A program made the translations under genes and the position numbers. Positions 1-10,541 of a stretch of DNA of 64,000 bases are shown piece by piece. The stretch is from Stromatinia cepivora (taxonomy: Eukaryota; Ascomycota; Leotiomycetes; Helotiales; Sclerotiniaceae): NCBI GenBank assembly GCA_014898415.1, contig RCTD01000029.1:558001-622000 (forward strand), given 5' to 3'. The notes below the pieces were generated by a model. That model was not told the origin of the DNA and searched no databases. It saw only the letters and a program-made list of their open reading frames with translations. Positions within the stretch are counted from its first letter, which is position 1. The number at the start of each line of letters is the position of its first letter.

Positions 1-481
1 CTGGGCGTTCGCTTAAAAGCTAGGAGCTAAAGCTGGAGTCTGGACTCCTGCTCTTCAGTAAAGAGATAAAAGCGGTACTTTGGCACTTTTCAGCCCAAAA
101 CGAAAGAAAGTTCAAACTCACTCCCTGCCAAAATTCAACCCCATTATTCCTTGCTCCCCACCCTCCCCATCCGCCACCGACTAAACCCCATCCTCTCCAT
201 CTTCCTCTTCCTCTTACGCTCCTACATGTTATCGTGTCAGCAACAGTCCAATAAACCAAACCCAGCCCCCCCAGCAAGAACAGAAAACCAAAGCGCCCCG
301 CACCTCCTTCATCTTCTCAATCTTCCCTCCACCCATCCTCTACATCCCTTCCTCTCTGCTCCTTTCCCCTCAAAAATCAAAACCCCAGACTTCCCAAACA
401 AATCCCAAGCAAATCCCCCATCACACCCCCCCCCCATTCAAACACCCTTCAAAAACCACAAATAAAAATCCAAATACTCAC

Positions 482-986
482 TCAAGCGCACTCCTAAACT
501 CCAAAGTCCCCACCGCCGTACTCGCCAAAAGCGGCGTAAAAACAAAATACGATCGCGGGGAAATAACAACCGTCTGATATTTCTTCGGATCCAATTGTCG
601 CGAGAGTGTAAAGCCTGACCATCCTGAGCCGAGGATGAGGATTCTTTCGCGGTCTGGGGGTTGTGTTAGTTGAAGCAAAAATATGTGGAAGGTGATTGGG
701 TATGAATAAGGGGGATGGATTAATATTGAAGGAGGAAGAATATGTGTACTTGTGGGAAAGAAAAAGAAAGGAAATACGAACCGCCTTTCGAAGCATCCAG
801 TTCACGCGTTGATATATATCTCTTACCAGTTCCCGCGCCGACCCCTATTAACTTCCCACATTTCGAGGATAATATAGCTCTAGAAATTCTCCCAGTACGC
901 AAACCCGAAGTCCCCTTCGAAGTCGCTGTTATACAATTCATCATGTGAAGTGCACTCAATCCAGAGACTTGCAACAGTGCTATCAA
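482..986 (-). CDS. Type II NADH dehydrogenase (NDI/NDE family), first two coding exons only
   Basis: Alternative NADH:ubiquinone oxidoreductases are single-polypeptide, rotenone-insensitive flavoproteins on the mitochondrial inner membrane. Coding exon 1 (986-782) gives a Ser/Arg/Lys-rich N terminus resembling a mitochondrial presequence. It joins exon 2 (653-482) across an intron with donor GTTCGT, a CTAAC branch site and a CCCAG acceptor. The join restores ...[16 protein letters not shown], the FAD-binding Rossmann motif GxGxxG, followed by [19 protein letters not shown], a hallmark of this family. Exon 2 ends at a strong GTGAGT donor in phase 2, but no continuation is visible in the next 480 bases. 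The remaining three quarters of the enzyme therefore lie beyond the window or are missing. Start codons at 986 and about 944 are both possible. The family is secure; the completeness of the gene is not. Confidence 0.8.
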
Positions 987-1020
987 TCAACAGAAAATCG
1001 GAAGAGTAGAAAATAGAAAT

Positions 1021-1993
1021 AAAAATTTAAAAGCACAGTTCAAAAAGGCAGCCGACTTTCTCCGTACATTCAATATCAATATCGATATCGATAAATCGTC
1101 CCGTGGATGTGGAGATGCTTGGCATGGATGACCTCACCTCTTTCTATCAAATCTTCTGATTCGATCAACCCAACCTCAATAACTGATTAAGATTTTAATT
1201 CTTTCTTTTTATTACTTTTGAAGAATTCCAATTGTATCGATTATGATGAATCTATTCTCCTTATTATTTTCTCTTTGTTGTTGAATAATCGTATATGGAG
1301 TAATAATTAAGTAGATATCTTCACGGGTTGTCGGAAAAAGACTAGTCCGGTAATACAATATATACAACTAGCTTAAAAAACACTAACCGATATGCTTTTT
1401 CTTACAAACGATAGAATTATATTTATATAAAATAATTAAATCATGAATCATTTTACCATTATATTTTTAATTAATTTATAATTTAAAGAAAATTATATCT
1501 GAAATGAGGGTATCGAAACACTCGGCGGAATTATTATCAAATGACCCTCTGTTATTTACGTTTGAATGACAAGGGCTGGTACTGGTACTGAAATTCAACA
1601 TCATGAGCACAGACCCACCATAGGATGAATACGGTAATTTTTAACAATCTTTCATATAATTATTATCCACCACCACTTAGTGATTCTCAAAATACATCAA
1701 CATTTCAGTAATCAGTGGTTTTCATTCTGATTTGGTTATCATTACAAAGAACCCTGTTCTAAGCCATCCAGTGCGCGTCCATGGTGGTTGCATTGCATCG
1801 CATCAATATCATACAACAGTCATAAGCCCCTCCAGCAAAAGAAATGTCATGTGCGAGTGCGGCATAGTAGATGGACCTTTGCACTTTATAAGGCTGGAGA
1901 GACGCTAGGCTATGGTATTCTTCATCAGAACACTCATTATTACCTAGCTAACAATAGGGCTACCTTTTCTACTGCTCGGCAACAGCCAAAATC
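1021..1993. other. Intergenic, AT-rich, no gene seen
   Basis: This gap lies between the divergently oriented NADH dehydrogenase fragment and the Rossmann-protein pseudogene. The segment around 1380-1500 is strongly AT-rich with long A/T runs. I see no protein-like reading frame, tRNA or clear mobile element. Confidence 0.6.
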
Positions 1994-3188
1994 ATGAAGA
2001 TTATCGTCGCTGGTTCCACAGGCTTCGTGGCCACGGAACTCATTAAACAGGCTCTTTCTAACCCCACTGTTACTTCTATTGCAGCTTTAGCTCGCCGTAC
2101 GACAACTGTGCCCCAAAATCTCGGCCCGGGGCTGATGTCACGAAGCTCAAATCTGTCATATGTAATGACTTTGAACAATATTCCGAAGATGTAAAAAAGG
2201 AGCTTTCCGAGGCCGATGCCTGCATCTGGTACTGTATTTCCCATTCTCACGTTTTATGTCGTTCCAACGTACACAGCTATTACTGATTATAGTTAAACAT
2301 TCACGCGATTTATCTAATGCTGATTGGTGTCTCCCAGGCTTGTCACGAATCGTGAACCACAGGAGGCTAACCACGTGATACCTCTTATCTCCTATATCAA
2401 TTTACGAGCTGATCGTCCGTGCACATGCGTTACGATTCATACGATTTAGTATGGTAGAATGGTGACCCTAATAACGCATGCGCACAGCCCCGCAGCTTAC
2501 GAATGGGTATTTGTGTATATATATCTAGTCGCTCCTTACGAGCCATAGTTCTTTAGTTGTAGATTCTAAGGAACATAATTGACCCTGTTTATTCAGCTCT
2601 ACTACGGCTCTTGTGCGTCACAAGGCTCATCGCCGTCACGCCATCTCAATTGAAGAAGATGACTTTGGCAGAGGCGCGCAAGATTTGCTTCGACTACACC
2701 TCCACAGGATTCGAAACCATCTCGAAGCTTCCACCCAAGTCTGCGAGCGAACCTTTCCGCTTCATCTATGTGAGTGGTGCCAACAGTGAACGGGACCAAA
2801 TGAAAAAGCCCTGGGTGCTTGGCGACTATTGTTTGATGCGTGTATGTTTTCCCCACCTTGACATCCTTCAATCCCTTTATTCATAGTAATGTTAAATATG
2901 TTCTCAAAGGGTGAGGCTGAATCTCGTGTCATCGACTATGCAAATAATTCCGAAGGTACCGTAAAGGCGTGTATTGCTAAGCCAGGACTTATCGATGCAC
3001 CTGGTAAACGTGGACCTGTGATGCAGGTTGTGTCAACGATTGGACGCACTCTCATCGGTCTTCCCAAGGTTGAAGTAAGTGAAATTGCGGCGACACTCCT
3101 GAAGCAAGCTGTCGATGGTATTGAGAAGGAAACGCTTCTCAACGAGGATTTGGTGAGAATTGGCCGAACGGTCTTAGCAGGACAATAG
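1994..3188 (+). pseudogene. NAD(P)-binding Rossmann (SDR-like) protein, frameshifted
   Basis: Three exons are recoverable: 1994-2228, 2625-2841 and 2910-3188. The N terminus MKIIVAGSTGFVATELIK is the dinucleotide-binding motif of atypical short-chain dehydrogenase/HIM1-like proteins. Later blocks FRFIYVSGANSER and CIAKPGLIDAPGKRGP match the same fold. Frame is lost at the C3G3 run near 2126-2130: before it the product reads NLGPG, and one base out of frame it continues sensibly with ADVTKLKSVICNDFEQY up to ACIW. The apparent lesion is the loss of one base. Splices at 2229 (GTACTG donor) and 2842 (GTATGT donor) otherwise rejoin the frame cleanly; the first intron (396 nt) is long. With the frameshift the protein stops at residue 66. 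It may have been a tailoring enzyme for the neighbouring polyketide synthase, but that rests on position alone. A homopolymer sequencing error would be an alternative to real decay. Confidence 0.7.
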
Positions 3189-3653
3189 AGCAGGCCATGA
3201 ACCCTTAAAGACTTCATCTAGGACCATCAGATGGAAAGGAAAGAGTCGCCTTGTGCAGTAATTGTTTGTAGTTCGGTCGTTTCTCAATTTGACTCAAATC
3301 GATGCATTTCTTTTTTTCTACTGTGGCATGGGGCATTGAATCACGACCTTGGGGGCGCAATCTAGATCGCTATGGTGCGTGAACCGTCGAAATTTGTGCC
3401 TCTGTTTCTATTATCAGATTTGTCGCGATTTAACTCAGAATATGGTATTTTGTTGGTTAAATATATCGATACAATGTTGCTTCTTAGAAATTGCTTACAC
3501 AAAAGACGAAAAAATTGTATCTTCAAAAGAGCAGGTTTAAATTGTGATATTATTTATACTAATACTATGACTGCCTTGACAACGGAGCAAGAACAGTCAG
3601 TCGGAAAATGAAATAACCCCAAGTCTCTACCACAAAAGAGCATGCACGTATAG
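3189..3653. other. Gap where upstream PKS domains should be
   Basis: Between the Rossmann pseudogene stop and the methyltransferase fragment there are about 460 bases. None of the SAT, ketosynthase, acyltransferase, product-template or ACP domains that precede a C-methyltransferase in non-reducing polyketide synthases can be recognised here in any frame. Two short open frames starting near 3349 and 3372 resemble no PKS segment. Confidence 0.6.
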
Positions 3654-5618
3654 TCTTGGATGTCGGTCATGTTCGGAAGTCCCAGATCTCTGAAGATCAT
3701 GGAAAACCTCTACGGCATATCTCCCATGATGTCGACGATGACAGAGCACCTGGTTATTTCTATGACGGTTTTGCTTCGGGGTATGGACTCTGGTCGGCCA
3801 ATACAAATTTTGGAAGTTGGTGCTGGTACAGGTGGGACAACAAAAAGGCTTGCTGGAGCATTAGATGCTGCTGGAATCCTGGTTGAATACACATTCACCG
3901 ATATATCACCCAGTTTGGTAGCGAAAGCAAAGAACAAGTTCAAAAAATACCCCTGGATCAAGTTTGCCACCTTTGATTTGGAGGAAAAGGTTCTGGGCAC
4001 TTTTCAAAACCGATTCGATATAGTTGTCAGCGCCAACTGCGTTCACGCAACTATAGATCGCACCGTATCATGCCGAAGACTCAGAGAAGTGTTGATGCCA
4101 GGCGGAATCATCGCTTTGTCTGAGGTTACCCGAGTTATAGATTGGTACGATATCTGCTTCGGCCTGCTTGATGGCTGGTGGCTTGCTGAAGGGAGAACGG
4201 CTTATCCTCTTCAATCGGCTGAGGCCTGGATGTCGACGTTCAGTGCAGCAGGCTTTGCCTCGGCTGCCTACTCAACGGGTCCTACTCCCGAGTCAAATAG
4301 TCAACAATTGCTTGTCGCATGTAGAAAAGAGTGGGATCTGCCTTTATCTCAAAAGGTGTCGTCACAATACAAATTTCTTCGTAGTCAAGGTGTCTCACAT
4401 GACTTGGAAGCGATTGTGTATAAAGAGGTAAGTGGTGTTCAGCTTCACGCAGATGTTTTTTCCCTCAGAAAGCCCCGCCGTGCCAATGCCTATCGGTATG
4501 AATGTTTCAATAATCCCAGCATGCTTTGATCTCAGAAATTTCTTACTGATACTCGCGCATGGCATTGATGATTCACGGTGGAGGACACATGACGCTTTCC
4601 CGAAAAGCTGTCCGTCCCTTTCAGACACGGTATCTTCTAGCAAATGGGTTTCTTTCAGTTAGCATCGACTACAGGCTCTGCCCCAAGGTCAACTTGATTG
4701 ATGGGCCTGTGGCCGATGTATATGATGGCTACCGTTGGACCCAAAATATTCTCCCAAAGCTTGCTGCTAAACGTGGCATTCACGTAAAGGCAGATAAAGT
4801 TGTGGTTATCGGATGGTCGACAGGTGGTCACTTGGCCATGTCAATCGGCTGGACTGCCAAAAAAGCGGGTACATTACCACCATTAGCAGTGCTCAGCTTC
4901 TATTCACCGGCTGATTTTGAGTCTGGAGGTATTTCGCTGACGTTCTACCATATTCAACACCTTTCTGATCTGATTTTATTTAGAGCTCGACACCAAACGC
5001 CTTTCGAAAATCCCTGGTAGGAAAATGAACATTGAGCAAATCATATCCGCACTTCCAAGAACACCGGTATGTCGTATTACTCTAAAATCAAGAACAGTAG
5101 TTTTACCAATTGGTATAAAATAAATGTTTACTGACGTTGCTTGCCTCCGCGATTAGATCACAAATTACGACTCTGATGAAACCGACGGGACTAGTCTCGG
5201 CTGGGTTCGCCCCGGCGACCCGCGATCCGAGCTCGTTCTTGCACTATTCAAGGAAGGCATCGGACTCCCACTTCTTCTAAATGGACTGCCTGTCCCTAAA
5301 AGTATGCCAGCTGAGTGGTTCGTGGCGCCAACAGCTGCACAAATTGCTTCCATCAGACCCTTGGCCCAGCTTCGCAAAGGCACGTACAACGTACCCACAT
5401 TCGTTATTCATGGGTCCCACGACCAAATAGCACCATTCTCCGGCGCTCAGCGGTTTGTAACCGAAATGCGAAAGAGGAACATTACGCATGGATTTTTGCC
5501 ACTGTATGGCGTGGATCATATCCATGACTTAAATTTGAGGCCTACGAGTTTGGAATGGGACGCGAAGGTAGAGCCTGGGTATCAATTTTTGTTTACCATA
5601 GCCAGAGATCATGTTTAA
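3654..5618 (+). pseudogene. C-terminal remnant of non-reducing polyketide synthase (CMeT plus esterase/TE)
   Basis: Segments 3660-4495, 4563-4928, 4984-5066 and 5157-5618 rebuild the tail of a methylating NR-PKS. The C-methyltransferase has the SAM motif ILEVGAGTGGTTKRLA, then YTFTDISPSLVAKAK, SANCVHATID and LTRVIDWYD-like blocks (here VTRVIDWYD). The alpha/beta-hydrolase release domain has an HGGGH oxyanion element, nucleophile GWSTGG, Asp in HGSHDQIAP and His in GVDHIHD, so its catalytic triad is intact. The arrangement resembles 3,5-dimethylorsellinate-type synthases. Three lesions mark it as dead: no SAT-KS-AT-PT-ACP upstream, with a stop just before the first homologous residue; a frameshift at the T6 run 4456-4461; and an intron 4496-4562 that ends in GG instead of AG before GGGH. 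Both downstream introns still have good GT-AG ends, so decay looks recent. A working free-standing protein is unlikely. Confidence 0.85.
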
Positions 5619-5803
5619 AATATCGTTGATTTCTTTTCATACGAAACAAGAATTTTGAATGATCAACGAATGATTAGTTTGTTTTCGTTCCATGATCTTA
5701 AATCGCCCGGCAAGCTTGTTTGGAGCAACCAGGATAAATATCGGTGGCTTCATGATTCAGTCTTAGACTAAATACCTACTTCTACAAACAAAACTTCATC
5801 GCC

Positions 5804-6061
5804 ATGACCTCTATTATGTATCTACCATTCGCAAACGCCCTCTCAATCAAGAAAGCTACATTTGACCGCCCTCCCCAACCCGCAAAGCTCTCCCATCCCT
5901 ACTTGCCTCGCTCCAACTTCCCCCAACCGGAACAATCTCCTCCCAAGAAAGCTAAAGCTCCAACCCCTCATATCAACACCATGCCACATCCCCCTCTGCC
6001 ACACCTCATGTTGGCGTGGTACTTAGTACCGACGAGGAACGTAGGACCTCGCCCGCATTGA
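5804..6061 (+). CDS. Possible small Pro-rich protein, unsupported
   Basis: An 85-codon frame begins at an ATG in a favourable context (ATCGCCATG), 186 bases after the PKS remnant, behind a CT-rich leader. The product is rich in proline, lysine and histidine, with no signal peptide, membrane segment or known motif. It could be a real small gene, the first exon of something larger, or chance. I do not recognise it. Confidence 0.2.
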   Translation: MTSIMYLPFANALSIKKATFDRPPQPAKLSHPYLPRSNFPQPEQSPPKKAKAPTPHINTMPHPPLPHLMLAWYLVPTRNVGPRPH

Positions 6062-6067
6062 CCTCCC

Positions 6068-6926
6068 CTAGCGTACACCAGTATAGTGCTCCCAGAAACA
6101 ATCGTCACTAGAGTACAAGTATGAACGAGATCGGAAGCAGGCATTGTTGTCGTCGTCATCTTCGATAAAAGGAGCCATTAGGTGACGCCGCTGCACCGCG
6201 AGAACAGCATGCTCTCTTGCAAGTCTATCGTCTTCTTCCTGCTTCCTTCTCATCTGGAGTTCAACCTCACTCTCATTCTCGCTCTCATCCCCAATATCCT
6301 TCCGGTGTACTCGGACTAAGTGTCTCCGAAAAATTACACCCTTGCCACTCTTAAGTGTCGCCGTATGAGTTCCACCACTTCCATCTGCATTCTCACTACT
6401 CTCCTCATATTCCCGGACCCAGTATTCTCCAAAAACAGTGGGCTCACCACTCTTACAAATCACCCCATCACTCCCCACTCTCTCTCTTACTCCCAGCATC
6501 CCCATCCCATTCACCCACATCCGCACCCCCACAACCACTGCCCCCTCCTCTCGCCCCAGGAAATCCCCATTCGTCTCTCACGCGCTCTCTCCCCATCCCG
6601 CATACCCATCATATTCACCTCCTCACTCTCACTCTCACTCTCACTCTCCATCATCACGCCCGGCACCCACTCCGTAACCACGACTCTAGGACACTAGGGC
6701 TCTCACTCACAACCACTTCACGTGTGCAGCGCATAGCATGTATGATTCGCGCGGCCTGTGCTCCGGATTCGCCGGCTTGGGGGATGGAGATGCGTGCGGA
6801 GTCGGGAGCGCGAAGTGGTGCGATACCCTGGGCGTGGAGGAAGAGTTGGAGAGGGGTGGTGAGGACATTATGCTGGGATGTGAGGGGTGAGGGGTGTGTT
6901 TGGTGTATGTAAAAGCTTCTTTGCAT
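6068..6926 (-). CDS. Unknown protein, structure unresolved (possibly broken)
   Basis: Two blocks on the minus strand look protein-coding by their C/G-ending codons and amino-acid texture, but I cannot join them. The 5' block (about 6926-6654) includes TTPLQLFLHAQGIAPLRAP and ARIIHAMRCTREVV. The 3' block (about 6538-6068) contains FGEYWVREYEES, a Glu-rich charged stretch, VFRR-like basic residues and an acidic patch IEDDDDNN before the stop. Between them, near 6617-6652, a TCACTC hexamer array on the + strand would encode a Ser-Glu run in a third frame. Either introns or frameshifts separate the blocks. No domain is recognised, so no function is proposed. The exon at 7196-7315 could be its first exon. 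Confidence 0.35.
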
Positions 6927-7195
6927 TGATTGTGTGAAATGTGCTTGGGGATTGAATGATCGTTGGCGCAGACACGCAACCAGCCACGAGGCCTCTGGAG
7001 CTGGTATGGAAGGAGCTTTGTTTGCATTTTATTGAGCGACAGAGGGGTGTTTTATAGTCAGTCTAGCGAAGTAGAGTGCTGGCTAGCCCTGGTAGATGCT
7101 CTGGCATGGCAATCAATAGTAGAGGATGACTGCATCCTGCTTTCAGGGGAAAAGTAACTCTGTCAGTTTTGTACTGCATTTTTGCCGCTACTCAC

Positions 7196-7315
7196 TTGTT
7201 CGTCCGTGGAACTTGAAATGTTACCATCAGGTTTCGATACATAGATAGTAAGTGGTAACACAAGATTCAAAGTAAACAGTAAAACAACCCAGCGGCCGTA
7301 ACGTCTCACAATCAT
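7196..7315 (-). CDS. Possible first exon of a small or type II membrane protein
   Basis: From the ATG at 7315 a 40-codon stretch runs to a strong GTGAGT donor at 7195. The peptide has a basic start (MIVRRYGRW) followed by one hydrophobic segment, VVLLFTLNLVLPLTIYV, and a Ser/Asp-rich end. That is the layout of an N-terminal signal anchor. A CTGAC branch site and two CAG acceptors follow within about 60 bases, but reading on from either one soon meets a stop. It may belong to the unresolved gene to its left. Support is limited to splice signals and hydrophobicity. Confidence 0.25.
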
Positions 7316-7316
7316 G

Positions 7317-8167
7317 GAATGAATGAAAACAGAATATCTAAAGAAAACGACTATGTGATTCAAAACCTCGTCAGAGGTCGCAAAGATCTGTTTGCCCAAC
7401 AGAAAGATATCGATCGTCTCATTCGTATTAATGTATATATACTTATACATAGGTAGGTAGCCATCCATAATTCGCAATATATTTCGAAGACGACCGATCA
7501 TACAAACATACATCATATATCTCAGACATCCAAAACTACCTCATTTTCCCAACAGTAAAAATAAAGATTCAACATCATAAATAATATAGTGATGAATCAT
7601 CTGACTCTCAAATCAATCTTAAGCTTCCTCATAATCTATAACCATCAATTACAAGCAGGGTGGTAAACGACCCAATCCCCGAACCCCCCCCCCCTTCCCC
7701 CCTTCCCCTCCATCATACACTATCACAACCACGATCTCTATATCTTTCTTCAACTTTCTACCTACTACCCACTAACTCATGTCAACTCAGCCCTCTCATA
7801 CAATCTTATCGACCGCGTGTGGTGCTGCATTCGGTCCTCATTCATTCATGCTCACTTGCTTGCTTGCTTGTATTCCTTTGCCTCGGTTTTGTTGTATATT
7901 AAGTTAGATGCTATTTATTGTTCAATGTTGAGGAGATAGATGTATGGATGGAGAGAGAGAGATTGTATAGAAATAGAGTGACAGAACTCGAGGTAGATAG
8001 ATAGATCTGCAAGAGATGTGAAATATACAACCAGGCACAAATCAAGAAGCCAAGCGCAAAGAGTGAGTGGTCATACATGATATTATATCATCATTTGAGA
8101 ACTATCATTTACCATAACAGCAAACATCAACCGGATGGAGATATCCCCCAGGTATCATCAAGCAAGT
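7317..8167. other. Intergenic, low complexity
   Basis: The stretch contains an 11-base C run (7684-7694), short C/T-rich tracts, CTTG tetramers near 7855-7870 and GATA repeats near 7997. I see no convincing gene. It covers the 3' flank of SAM37, which ends at 8168. Confidence 0.55.
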
Positions 8168-9682
8168 TTATCTCACAATCCCATCTTTCCCCAAATCAAC
8201 ATCAACCTCCACAATCGGCGCATTACTCCTCTCCAACCCTCTTTGTCTTTGAACACTCCCATCCATCTGATCCGCAAAAGCAAAAAGTGTTTGACCCGCC
8301 TCTCCAAGATCATTCAAACCTTGAGTATTCTCCCTCTCCCTCTCACTCTCCTTCTTACCAGGCCAACGTTCAGGCATCTGAATCAAACCCTGATGTAGCG
8401 CATAACCCGCCACCAATCCAACAGCAGCTACTAAACTTCCTACCGTGGCAACATATGTCCAGACATTACTACCCGTATCCTTTCCCGCTTCGCCACCATA
8501 TCGACGCATTCGATTATCTTTTCTCTGCTGTCCTACAATTGGTAACGAATCTGCAAGAGTAGCCAAAAATACGCCTCCGACATTTAGTATACCACGAGAT
8601 TCGGGCGCTTGCCACGGTAAAACTTTGTTCTGTTGCACTGCATTTGCAGGACTTTGGGTAAGCATGGCATCATCCACAGTAACCACACCATCCCACGCCT
8701 CATCTTTCAGCTCTTCAACCCACTTGACCAGATCCGGGAACTTTTTTCTCATCGTCTGTGCAAGCCATGGTTGTGGTAATTGCGGATATAACATAAGTGA
8801 CATGAAAGCCAAGGCCAGACAATCTAGACTTGACATGTGAGAATTTGAAACGAGGTATCTTTTCTTTCCTTTTAATTCTTGAATGGATTCAAAGAAATCA
8901 GTCGCTAATGCATCAAGTCTGATTTGTGCATTGGTTTCAGGGGACGCTGCAAATAAACTTGAGACGGTTTGTTTACCCCTCCTCAGAGATTCGGGTATAA
9001 TACTTGGATCTCTTGATTTATCACCATCTTCGGTATCGATATCCAGAGCAGATAGACCTAGATATTCGGTTCTTTTCTTAGCTTCTGTTCGGAGATGAGG
9101 TGGTGTGAGATATGGTAGGGGAAAAGATTGTATCGTATTGAAAATCGGACGTGTGATTTCGGAATAATTCTGCGAGGAAACATAGAGTGAGAGATCTAGT
9201 AACGGTTGTCCATGCATTTGGATAAATGCAGAATATCTAACCGACCAATCAATAAGTTTCATCACAGTGTTAGAGGAACTCTTCATCCGTTTTCTCATTA
9301 CTCACGCTGTACTATCAGCCTTCTCCTGTCCTCGTAAGCTCGCATCCATATCCCATTTTCCAGATGAATATTGTGAAAGAAAATTGATGATATTTCTATA
9401 TCCGCCCACCCAATCCCCATTCTTGCTATCTTTCAAAGCAGGTAATTCATCTGTAGGAATTTATCAATATTGAACTTTCCCTCTTTCAAACATCAAGGAT
9501 AGTTAAGGGATGCATTTTGTGTGTCACGTACTCGTGGGACTTAGGGTTGGATCGCTACTAGCAACAAGGAACCATTGACCACGTGGGATAACTTGCCGCA
9601 TGTATGCAATGGTAGCTAAGCATTGAGCATCAATAGAAGGTAAACCGAGTGATGGACCCCAAATATGAAGTTCAAGAACCAT
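8168..9682 (-). CDS. SAM37: SAM37/metaxin-type subunit of the mitochondrial outer-membrane sorting machinery
   Basis: Sam37 works with Sam50 and Sam35 to insert beta-barrel proteins into the mitochondrial outer membrane. Three exons (9682-9532, 9450-9306, 9236-8168) give 454 residues. The N terminus MVLELHIWGPSLGLPSIDAQ and ELPALKD are typical of the metaxin/Tom37 N-terminal thioredoxin/GST-like domain. The middle (RYLVSNSHMSSLDCLALAF, MLYPQLPQPWLAQTM) is the Tom37 C-terminal domain. A hydrophobic segment VWTYVATVGSLVAAVGLVAGY lies near the C terminus, as in fungal Sam37. Intron 1 has donor GTACGTG and acceptor CTACAG. Intron 2 has donor GTGAGT, branch CTAAC and acceptor TTAG. Both joins keep frame and conserved sequence. 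The tail after the membrane segment is charged and low complexity. The start at 9682 lies only about 40 bases from tandem repeat arrays. Confidence 0.9.
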
Positions 9683-9720
9683 GGTTTAATGCGCGAGTTA
9701 TGCGAGAATTTTGCGGCAGA

Positions 9721-9862
9721 TGTGGTGTGGTGTGGTGTGGTGTGGTGTGGTAGTGGTAGTGGTAGTGGTAGTGGTAGTGGTAGTATGGGTAATGGTGGTA
9801 ATGGTAATGGTAATGGTAATGGTAATGGTAATGGTAATGGTAATGGTAATGGTAATGGTATG
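9721..9862. repeat. Compound microsatellite in SAM37 5' flank
   Basis: Three adjoining arrays are visible: six copies of TGTGG (9721-9750), then about five of TAGTGG (9751-9783), then about eleven of TAATGG with minor interruptions (about 9799-9862). They begin 39 bases upstream of the SAM37 start codon, so they probably lie in its promoter or 5' leader. The three units differ by one or two bases and may derive from one another. Confidence 0.95.
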
Positions 9863-10484
9863 GTAATGGTATGGGTAAATGGTATGGTATGATTTGATGG
9901 TTTGAGTATGATTCGATGTGTGGGGTAAGAATTTAGAACCTAAGCGTGCTAGAACCAAGGTAGAAAAATAATATATGGGACTGGGACTGGGACTGGGACT
10001 ATTGATTTATTGACTAATTTTTGTATCGAAATCTGCAAGTCGTTCAAAAAGAATAAATTATGTATCCGTGTGTTAAGGTTTTATTCTTTTATTTGTAGTT
10101 ACTAAGTATAGTTGCGGTGAAGAGATGCAAGTAATTTTGATATGAATCAAACGGTACATATGCATATGCGCGTATATTGTAAACGGTGAAGGGGAAGTCT
10201 AGACTGATATTTATTAAAAAATAATATATATATATATATATTTATTTATATATTTATATATTTATATATATATAATTTCTTTTAAGCAATTCAATCCACT
10301 ATTGCCAAGTCCCTTTCCTGCTTCCCTTCCCGCTTCCCGTCATTTTTGGCGTGTTCCTGGCGTTCCTGAGTAAATTTACCCGTGTCCACGTGATACAATT
10401 CATATTCACCCCATTTCTCCCCATTTCTCTCCTCATTTCTCAGCTGCTCGCCGATCACCTAACCACACATATCACCATACATCC

Positions 10485-10541
10485 ACACATACCACCACAC
10501 ATACCACCACCACACATACCACCACACATACCACCACACAT
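10485..10541. repeat. 12-bp tandem array (ACACATACCACC)
   Basis: Four full copies of ACACATACCACC, with one extra ACC triplet between copies two and three, and a partial fifth. It stands alone in the gene-free tract. Confidence 0.9.

Noticed and set aside
1380..1500. AT-rich block considered as a decayed transposon
   Set aside because: No terminal repeats, target duplication or protein remnant could be found.
4425..4455. Perfect-looking splice donor GTAAGT inside the PKS remnant, with an AG 20 bases on
   Set aside because: The bases encode EVSGVQLHADV, a conserved stretch between the methyltransferase and hydrolase domains, and the implied intron would be too short. It is exonic.
8135..9473. 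Open frames on the + strand opposite SAM37
   Set aside because: They are mirror frames of a well-supported minus-strand gene and have no protein features.
9665..9958. Frames made of Gly-Asn or Thr-Ile repeats
   Set aside because: They are direct translations of the microsatellite array upstream of SAM37.
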